10,902 nt of DNA, taken from contig JAQBTI010000053.1 in assembly GCA_027624995.1 (NCBI GenBank), forward strand, positions 1-10,902. The letters run 5' to 3'. This document shows positions 6,157-10,902 of this stretch, piece after piece. The notes beneath the pieces are model-generated. The model did no database searches, was not told where the DNA came from, and saw only the letters and a list, made by a program, of their open reading frames with translations. The position numbers and the translations under genes were made by a program. The stretch comes from Chloroflexota bacterium. GTDB taxonomy: Bacteria; Chloroflexota; Dehalococcoidia; Lucifugimonadales; CATQGZ01. Each line of letters begins with the position of its first letter. Positions within the stretch are counted from its first letter, which is position 1.

Positions 6157-6180
6157 GCCCCCTCCGTACTGGCAGGGGGC
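6157..6180 (-). terminator. GC-rich hairpin after the capsid gene
   Basis: GCCCCCT (6157-6163) and AGGGGGC (6174-6180) form a perfect 7-bp stem with a 10-base loop, beginning 15 bases after the capsid gene stop codon. No U-tract follows on the minus strand, so it is a poor intrinsic terminator. It may instead protect the 3' end of capsid mRNA or reduce read-through into downstream genes. The next ribosome site (AAAGGAG, about 6138-6144) lies outside the stem. Confidence 0.4.
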
Positions 6181-6195
6181 GTCTCAGAATCTTGG

Positions 6196-7152
6196 TTAGC
6201 TCACCGTGGCTTGACGCCACATGTCCGGTCGCAGGCACCCGACGCCGAATCGGAACCGTACCATCACGCCAAACACGTTGTTGGGCGTGTTATCCAGGTC
6301 TTCAACCGCAGGACGGATGCGCCAGAGCTGATGCAGCTCGTTGCGCTTACCCATCGCCCGGAAGACGATCTGGGCCGTGGTCATCAGGTTGTAGACGTGG
6401 TAGTTGAACCGTCCCGCCTGGAAGCTCGCGGCATTCATCGAATCCGTGGGCCGCAGGGTGGACTTCAGGATCTCCCAGATCTCCACCTCGTCGGCAGGTC
6501 GCACGTAGACGTCCGTCAGGGTCTGCGACTCGCGCTGTCCCCGGACGTTGTTCTGCGTGGCGAAGGCCAGCTGAGATGTGAAGATCATCGAGGGCGAGAT
6601 CGCTCCAGCCGCGTCGATGTTGCTCCACGTCCCGCCGAGGGGATGGGGGTTGGGTCGACCCGCGTCGAACAGGTAGCCGCCGTCCTCACAGAGGAAGGGG
6701 GCGGTGCCTGTACCACGATTGATCCCGTCAGCCATGATCAGCTCGACAGTCCGGCGAGAGGCGTTGGCCAGCTCTTCGGAGTTATCGGACAGTTGGCCGT
6801 ACTCTTCGTCCTCGATGAACTCCTGCGTCCAGCGAGCCGCCCCACGATACATGAGGGTGGACAGGCTGTGCGCGAAGCCGAGGCTCTGGGGCTCAATCGG
6901 TACGTCTTGGTCGTCCCGGTTGCGCGGGATGTTGCCCAGTCCTACCGTGGTCTGGGTCGTGAGTGCGCTCTTCTTGATGTCTTTCGACTCGTAGAAGAGG
7001 TCTCCCTGAAAGGGAAACGCAGCGGTGTCGAACGCTCGCTTGAAGACTTCGTCCGTACCCGAGGTAAGCAGGGCTTGGAGGTTGTCCGGCGTCATCGTCC
7101 CGCCTGCCGGGACCTGAATTACGCTTTTGAGTGAATCAGTTAATGTAGGCAT
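6196..7152 (-). CDS. Major capsid protein candidate (HK97-type fold inferred)
   Basis: Probable shell-forming subunit. The 318-residue protein has no signal or membrane segment. An N-terminal part with SLKSVIQVPAGG is followed by a long mixed alpha/beta body. It includes LMYRGAARWTQEFIEDEEYG (about 99-118), a helix (NSEELANASRRTVELIMADGI, about 123-143), DVYVRPADEVEIWEILKS (about 214-231) and a C-terminal beta-rich part ending FGVMVRFRFGVGCLRPDMWRQ. The helix followed by a glycine-rich loop, then a beta/alpha domain with a 'VRPADEVEIWEIL' element, resembles HK97-fold coat proteins. A strong AAAGGAGA ribosome site precedes the ATG. Position after portal, scaffold and decoration genes supports the role. 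No cleaved delta domain is obvious, in keeping with a separate scaffold gene. The fold is inferred, not demonstrated. Confidence 0.78.
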   Translation of the reverse strand: MPTLTDSLKSVIQVPAGGTMTPDNLQALLTSGTDEVFKRAFDTAAFPFQGDLFYESKDIKKSALTTQTTVGLGNIPRNRDDQDVPIEPQSLGFAHSLSTLMYRGAARWTQEFIEDEEYGQLSDNSEELANASRRTVELIMADGINRGTGTAPFLCEDGGYLFDAGRPNPHPLGGTWSNIDAAGAISPSMIFTSQLAFATQNNVRGQRESQTLTDVYVRPADEVEIWEILKSTLRPTDSMNAASFQAGRFNYHVYNLMTTAQIVFRAMGKRNELHQLWRIRPAVEDLDNTPNNVFGVMVRFRFGVGCLRPDMWRQATVS

Positions 7153-7164
7153 GTTATGTCTCCT

Positions 7165-7686
7165 TTACGCCGGGACGTTGTCGATCTTGTTCGGGGTGAT
7201 CTTTACCTCGACGAGGCCGAAATTCCCGGATGCGTCGGAGCTGGTGTCGAAGTCCATCGAGTTGTCCCAGATGTCGGTGATCTCGACATCGGCGTTCGTG
7301 GTGGCTTCGAGGTCCACCGTCCAGATGTAGTCGGTGGTATCGGCTACATCAATCTCGTACTGATCCCCGATCATGGCCTGAGTGGCGACTGCGGACGAAC
7401 CAGTGGTGTGATGCAGTTGCACCATGAACCGGGTTTCCTCGGTGATCTCGCGGATCGTGACAAAGCCCCCGGTGTCGGTGGCCGTCTGGTCGGCATCCTC
7501 GAAGATCGCGTGAATACCGTGGGTTGCGTGACCCGCCGTTACCGGAACGACAGTGCCGGCGACGCTTTTCTTCAGCAGCTGCCCGTGAGCGTAGGTGGAA
7601 GAGCTGTCACCCTTCCACGTATTTTCTACAATCGGCCCAGGATTCTTTACCATCCAAGGCATGACTGAACTATCTGTGAGTGCCAT
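7165..7686 (-). CDS. Probable head decoration / virion beta-protein
   Basis: 173 residues, acidic and rich in T, V, A and D, with alternating patterns typical of beta-sheet (for example FVTIREITEETRFMVQLHHT at about 75-94, VEITDIWDNSM at about 143-153). There is no signal peptide, membrane segment or coiled coil. It sits directly before the major capsid gene, the place where many phages encode a capsid-stabilising decoration protein, and the size is compatible. The gene has an AAAGGAG ribosome site embedded in a hairpin. The call rests on position, size and composition. A small tail or head-completion protein cannot be excluded. Confidence 0.55.
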   Translation of the reverse strand: MALTDSSVMPWMVKNPGPIVENTWKGDSSSTYAHGQLLKKSVAGTVVPVTAGHATHGIHAIFEDADQTATDTGGFVTIREITEETRFMVQLHHTTGSSAVATQAMIGDQYEIDVADTTDYIWTVDLEATTNADVEITDIWDNSMDFDTSSDASGNFGLVEVKITPNKIDNVPA

Positions 7687-7692
7687 GACTCT

Positions 7693-7715
7693 CCTTTGGT
7701 TGTCCAGACCAAAGG
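7693..7715 (-). promoter_or_regulatory. Hairpin that includes the ribosome binding site of the decoration-like gene
   Basis: A perfect 8-bp inverted repeat (CCTTTGGT at 7693-7700 and ACCAAAGG at 7708-7715) with a 7-base loop lies in the short gap before the gene starting at 7686. On the minus-strand mRNA the 3' arm contains AAAGG of the AAAGGAG ribosome site, so folding would hide it. A weaker 4-bp hairpin (AGCC at 7719-7722, GGCT at 7727-7730) lies just upstream. There is no U-run, so it does not look like a normal terminator. A role in translational tuning or mRNA processing is inferred. Confidence 0.55.
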
Positions 7716-7734
7716 ATAAGCCCTCTGGCTGGGG

Positions 7735-8163
7735 TTACTTCTTACTGCCGATCTCTATCGGCCTCGCCGGGACCAGCTTGAGATTCCGAACCCTTTCAAG
7801 GTCGTTCTCGAACACCTTCTCCTCGTCGCCTTCGGTTGATTTGACGGCGTCGAGGGGCATCTTGTTTTCAATCCTTCGCTGGGCATCGACCCTTTTTCGG
7901 TCCTGCTTCACGAGGAAGTCACCCAACGGGTCCATTATGATGTTTCCATCATGGTCCTTGACCGCCTCCTGCCGCTTTCGCATCAGGACTGAGTCGTTGG
8001 AACCGGCCTTCGCCCACGAGTGGAACATCTCTGGATCGTTCTCATTGTAGTATCCGGCAACCCTGTTCCGGAAACCCTCGTCAAACGAGTAATCCAATCC
8101 GGGGGGCTCGGGCTTGCGTACTGTCTTTGGCTTTTCTTTGCCCAGTTCGAGGTTCTCGCTCAT
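7735..8163 (-). CDS. Hypothetical charged head-operon protein (142 aa)
   Basis: Not recognised. It is 142 residues, soluble and rich in charged residues (K, R, E, D). A Lys/Pro-rich N-terminus (about 8-22) is followed by a region with aromatic residues (YSFDEGFRNRVAGYY, about 25-39) and a charged, probably helical remainder. There is no membrane segment. The ATG overlaps the scaffold stop by four bases (ATGA) and is preceded by AAAGGAG at good spacing, so it is probably made in step with the scaffold. The position between scaffold and decoration/capsid genes suggests a head or connector component. A second scaffold-type protein is another possibility. Confidence 0.7.
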   Translation of the reverse strand: MSENLELGKEKPKTVRKPEPPGLDYSFDEGFRNRVAGYYNENDPEMFHSWAKAGSNDSVLMRKRQEAVKDHDGNIIMDPLGDFLVKQDRKRVDAQRRIENKMPLDAVKSTEGDEEKVFENDLERVRNLKLVPARPIEIGSKK

Positions 8164-8849
8164 CGTGCGGCTCCTTTCTGGCGTTCGGCTTCCTTGTCTA
8201 GTCTATCCAGAGCAGCCCCGAAGTACGTCTTTCTTTGGACGTCGAGTTCGGTTAGCTCTGTCTTCCTGGATTGGGCGGAGGATCTGGCTGGTCCGGCGAC
8301 TGCGCCGGGGGGCCTTCCCTTTCCGTCCTTCTCCATGATGACCAGAACTTGCTCATCGGTGAACTGATCCGTAGGCCACTTCTCCCGTGCTTCCTCGAAG
8401 TCCTGGGAATTGAAGCGGGGGTCCAAAGACCTGAACTTCGCTTCCGACTTGCGGTCCCGGTCTACGATGACCTGAACGACTTCGTCGGAGAGTGACTTTA
8501 CGGTCTCCGCCAGATTGGCGGCGTTCTCCGCTCGGAGCTTGGCCCGGAGCTTTGATTCGCGGTTTGCGAGAAACTTGGCGAACTCTTCCGGGTCGTCCTG
8601 GAGCTGTGCCAGCTCTTTGCCTGAAATGGCTGAGGATTCCTCCTCGGCCCTTTCCGCCTCGATGCGCTTGCGCTCTTCCGCAGCTGCTTGCTGCGAAGCG
8701 TTCATCGCTCGAACGGCTTCCTGCCTTCGCGCCTCGGATAAGTCTGACCTCTCGGCCAACTCAGCGAGCTGCTTTTGCAGTGCCTCGTACTGTTCCGGGG
8801 TCGGCGATGTGGACTCGGGAGAGTCGTCGTCGGCTGTACCGTCAGTCAT
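8160..8849 (-). CDS. Capsid scaffold-like coiled-coil protein
   Basis: Probable scaffolding protein that would guide capsid shell assembly and leave, or be degraded, before DNA packaging. The 229 residues are highly charged. An acidic disordered N-terminus (about 1-17, DDDSPESTSP) is followed by a long helical/coiled-coil stretch rich in E, A, K, R, Q and L (about 18-132). Next come a region containing FRSLDPRFNSQDFEEAREKW and a basic C-terminus (about 183-229), the usual place for a coat-binding helix. No protease motif is evident. A GGAAGGA ribosome site precedes the ATG. The stop overlaps the next start as ATGA, indicating coupling. Length, composition and position between portal and capsid genes all fit a scaffold. 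The family cannot be named from sequence reading alone. Confidence 0.68.
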   Translation of the reverse strand: MTDGTADDDSPESTSPTPEQYEALQKQLAELAERSDLSEARRQEAVRAMNASQQAAAEERKRIEAERAEEESSAISGKELAQLQDDPEEFAKFLANRESKLRAKLRAENAANLAETVKSLSDEVVQVIVDRDRKSEAKFRSLDPRFNSQDFEEAREKWPTDQFTDEQVLVIMEKDGKGRPPGAVAGPARSSAQSRKTELTELDVQRKTYFGAALDRLDKEAERQKGAAR

Positions 8850-8874
8850 AGTCTCGTCCTTCCTGTGTTATTTG

Positions 8875-9111
8875 TCAACCACTTTCTTCGGCTGACTTCC
8901 TTATGTGCTCGGCGACCTTCGTGGCCCCGGCTGCGATCTCTCTAAATCCGTGGATCTTACCCCTTAGAAAGTCCGGCTCTACGGTTCCGGCTATGAGCTG
9001 CTTGATGGCTGGCCGCTCCATGATCAGGAGGTATCTCAGGAGCAGTGGGTCTCTGAGGCGGTCCCGCAGAAGGCTGAGTTCGTTGTCGTTGAAGAACTCA
9101 CTGAGGTCCAT
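8875..9111 (-). CDS. Hypothetical protein in head operon (78 aa)
   Basis: Product not recognised. The 78-residue protein is predicted to be mostly helical: an acidic start (MDLSEFFNDNE), a leucine- and arginine-rich helix (about residues 11-31, LLRDRLRDPLLLRYLL) and a second basic helical part (about 48-73). There is no signal peptide or membrane segment; the leucine-rich part is amphipathic rather than transmembrane. Its ATG lies inside the end of the portal gene (14-base overlap) and has only a weak G-rich ribosome site, which suggests translational coupling to the portal. The position between portal and scaffold suggests a small head-assembly factor, but this is inference from neighbours only. 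Confidence 0.7.
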   Translation of the reverse strand: MDLSEFFNDNELSLLRDRLRDPLLLRYLLIMERPAIKQLIAGTVEPDFLRGKIHGFREIAAGATKVAEHIRKSAEESG

Positions 9112-10902
9112 TGAACCCCGTTCCCCCGCCTGCGGCGGCTCCCGAGAGAGCGGCGATTTGGTTGCCCTGTGCCTCGCCTTCAGATTCGTTTCTCTGCCCA
9201 GCCGGGGCTGAGCCTGATCCCTGCTGCTCCTGCTGGATCATGAAATCCGTCTCCTCCTCATGCTGCTGGAGAAGGGTCACGGTGTCTGCGTTCATGCCGT
9301 TGGCCACCAGCTCCTCCGGCTCGAAGCCCTGGAGCTGGATAAACAGGGCGTGGTGAGAGACCTTGTGCTTCCGGTGGTTCTGGCCCGGTTGCGGCGAGAC
9401 GTAGGTTCCCGCGATGAACCCGGCGTTCTCCATCTCGGCGATCTGTCCGGCGTCTGCGTCCACTCCAGGAATGATGAACTTCGAGGACTGGAGCTTGTCC
9501 ACTTCAAAGATCGCCCTGAGCATTTCCTCAACATCTATGTGCTTCAGGAGTTCCGGATTCTGAGAAACGATGGCCAGCTTCTCGTTCAGGGCCTGCTTCT
9601 TCAGCACGTCGTTCTCGAACTCGTCTACAATATTGATCTCGATGTCGAAGGCCCGGTTCATGTCCCCTTTGATCTGGAAGGTCTTGGAGATGCCTCGGTC
9701 GTCGGTGATTGCGTAGACCGTGGATTCTTTGGCGAAGGCGTAGCCGTAGATGAGGATCTGTTCAGCCTTCCAGTACAGCCCGTGGTTCATGGCATACCGG
9801 ATCTTGGCCAGGATTGGCTGCGCGGAGTTCCTGAAGACGGTCCCGGCTTCCTGGGACGAGGCTCTGGAGCCCAGCCCTTCCCCGGTGAACTGCTTGTCAA
9901 GGTTCAGTGCCCTCTGGCTGTCGTCGGAGATCCACCCCAGCAGGGGTATGGCCTGCTGTGAGGCTTGGCCTGTCCTGTGGCGCATGATCGACTCACTTAC
10001 CGGCATATTGCTGATCCACGGGTTGCCGTCATAGGCGAACGACGTCTTGCCGGAGAATGCGTCCTCTCGGATGATGTCCGGGGCGAGAAGGGCGTTCGAC
10101 CCCTCGTCCACGATCTGCCCCTTCAGGGAGCATTCGGTGGAGTAGTTGCTTCGAATCACTTCGCCTGGGGCCTGATGGTACAACCGACCGGAATCTCCTG
10201 GCGAGGCGTGGGACATGTGGATTGGCACCTTCTTCCGAGGGTCCCTATTGGGCTCCAGGTTGACGCAGATGCCGCTGGAGAAGTCCAGGTCGTTCCCGAT
10301 GATGGTGGCGTGCCACGAGGCTGGCAGGGAGTCTCCTGGCTTGTTTGGGGTGTCGGTGAACATGAACACCTCCCAGACCAGCCACATCCCGGTGTCGTAA
10401 GGAACGGTGGTGGAGGCCAGGCCCTGTGAGGTCTGCTCGGTATCGGTGTTGTGGCCCTCGACCCCATCCCACAGGTGACGTCTCTTGAGCTTCATCACCT
10501 GCTTGGAGTCGTAATTGCCGTTGCGAAGCTGGTCGAGGTGGCGGTGATGACGCAAGGCTGATCCTCCAGGGGACCCCCGTTGACGTCCGCCCATAGGTTG
10601 TAAAGGGGGAACTTCTGGAACCTGGCGTAGCCGAACTTGATCTTCCCGATCTCCTCCGTCTCCCAGTAGACCTGCTCCGGCACGTTCCCGTAGGTGTAGA
10701 GATCGTCGGCGAACTCGTGGGACTCCATGCCGTCCCTGTTCCTGCGGAGTACCCACTTGGCGTACAGGTTTGCCGCCACGGCGTCCGCCACAGCTTCCTT
10801 GTCGGACCCGTAGACCTCCGGGTTCACGATCTCCATATACTTGAAAGGCTGGGGCTTGGACAGGTAGACGGCGAGATACTGGGCCGTCATCTGGGTGACG
10901 TA
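9098..10902 (-). CDS. Phage portal protein, 5' end outside window, interrupted by an apparent -1 frameshift
   Basis: The portal forms the dodecameric ring at the capsid vertex through which DNA is packaged and ejected. The reading frame is open to the window edge. A methionine lies at 10890, but the bases before it continue in frame (YVTQ), so the true start is probably upstream. The first segment contains a portal-like stretch (FQKFPLYNLWADVNGGPLED, then QPCVIT) and closes at a TGA at 10495. The matching continuation, RHLDQLRNGNYDSKQVMKLK, lies in the -1 frame and runs to a stop at 9098. Joined near 10543 the product has at least 600 residues, a normal portal size. The last 60 or so residues are rich in Q, E, G and A, as in many portal tails. 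It is followed by scaffold-like and capsid genes, which supports the call. It is not clear whether the frame change is a sequencing error, a mutation or recoding. The family assignment is by motif and context only. Confidence 0.82.
   Translation of the reverse strand, partial: RHPDDGPVSRRLPVQAPAFQVYGDREPGGLRVRQGSCGGRRGGKPVRQVGTPQEQGRHGVPRVRRRSLHLRERAGAGLLGDGGDREDQVRLRQVPEVPPLQPMGGRQRGSPGGSALRHHRHLDQLRNGNYDSKQVMKLKRRHLWDGVEGHNTDTEQTSQGLASTTVPYDTGMWLVWEVFMFTDTPNKPGDSLPASWHATIIGNDLDFSSGICVNLEPNRDPRKKVPIHMSHASPGDSGRLYHQAPGEVIRSNYSTECSLKGQIVDEGSNALLAPDIIREDAFSGKTSFAYDGNPWISNMPVSESIMRHRTGQASQQAIPLLGWISDDSQRALNLDKQFTGEGLGSRASSQEAGTVFRNSAQPILAKIRYAMNHGLYWKAEQILIYGYAFAKESTVYAITDDRGISKTFQIKGDMNRAFDIEINIVDEFENDVLKKQALNEKLAIVSQNPELLKHIDVEEMLRAIFEVDKLQSSKFIIPGVDADAGQIAEMENAGFIAGTYVSPQPGQNHRKHKVSHHALFIQLQGFEPEELVANGMNADTVTLLQQHEEETDFMIQQEQQGSGSAPAGQRNESEGEAQGNQIAALSGAAAGGGTGFNGPQ
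10540..10580 (-). other. Frame-change point within the portal gene
   Basis: The upstream frame reads GPLEDQPCVIT and then turns into low-information sequence (ATSTSFATAITTPSR, stop). The downstream frame makes portal-like sense only from about RHLDQLRNG. Re-reading one C at ACC-GCC (10545-10540) joins the two as VITRHLDQLRNG, the best-looking junction. A second candidate is the run of five G at about 10574-10578, where one missing G would give NGGSPGGS. No classical X XXY YYZ slippery heptamer with a convincing downstream structure was seen. A one-base deletion or read error is therefore the simpler explanation. Confidence 0.7.

Noticed and set aside
6211..7134. Plus-strand open frame (307 codons) opposite the capsid gene
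   Set aside because: No domain sense or ribosome site. The minus-strand frame has capsid-like sequence, a strong ribosome site and operon context.
9260..9961. Plus-strand open frame (233 codons) opposite the portal gene
   Set aside because: Composition is that of an antisense shadow and the portal frame explains the region.
10568..10582. Programmed -1 frameshift at the GGGGG run in the portal gene
   Set aside because: The sequence CGGGGGT does not meet the X XXY YYZ slippery pattern and portals are not known to need recoding; a missing base is simpler, though not proven.
1..10902. CRISPR array, tRNA, insertion sequence, integrase or diversity-generating retroelement
   Set aside because: No regular repeat-spacer pattern, cloverleaf, transposase, recombinase or reverse transcriptase sequence was seen on either strand.

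Overview
The window looks like part of a tailed double-stranded DNA phage or prophage (Caudoviricetes type). It is a single, tightly packed gene block read entirely from the minus strand, so transcription runs from position 10902 toward 1. Intergenic gaps are 0-90 bases, several stops and starts overlap (ATGA or TGATG), and most starts have an AAAGGAG-like Shine-Dalgarno sequence. Two putative lipoproteins and a possible lysis group point to a bacterial, probably Gram-negative, host. Nothing in the sequence identifies the host more closely. No tRNA, CRISPR array, insertion sequence, integrase or attachment site was seen.

Head module (10902 to about 6196, in transcription order): portal protein (5' end outside the window, with an apparent -1 frameshift near 10543), a 78-aa unknown, a coiled-coil scaffold-like protein, a 142-aa unknown, a beta-rich decoration-like protein and a major capsid protein candidate. 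The order portal, scaffold, decoration, capsid fits a phage head operon. Terminase would be expected further upstream, outside the window.

Small-gene zone (6195 to about 5314): a 126-aa unknown and a very basic 114-aa protein of lower GC, then an 87-base gap holding a strong ribosome binding site and possibly a weak promoter.

Fibre/adhesin and exported-protein zone (5313 to 1384): a beta-rich protein with an internal membrane anchor, a small beta protein, a 562-aa repeat-containing fibre-like protein with a signal peptide, an 89-aa unknown, and a LamG/concanavalin-like lectin with a signal peptide. Fibre-like proteins carrying Sec-type export signals are unusual, because phage tails normally assemble in the cytoplasm. 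This is the most interesting aspect of the window.

Envelope/lysis-like zone (1383 to 1): an XhlA-like coiled-coil plus membrane-segment protein, a 78-aa protein with a hydrophobic C-terminus, a lipoprotein-like protein with an HEXXH zinc-peptidase motif, and the start of a second small lipoprotein that runs off the window. I infer a lysis or host-envelope role for this group, but no canonical endolysin is visible.
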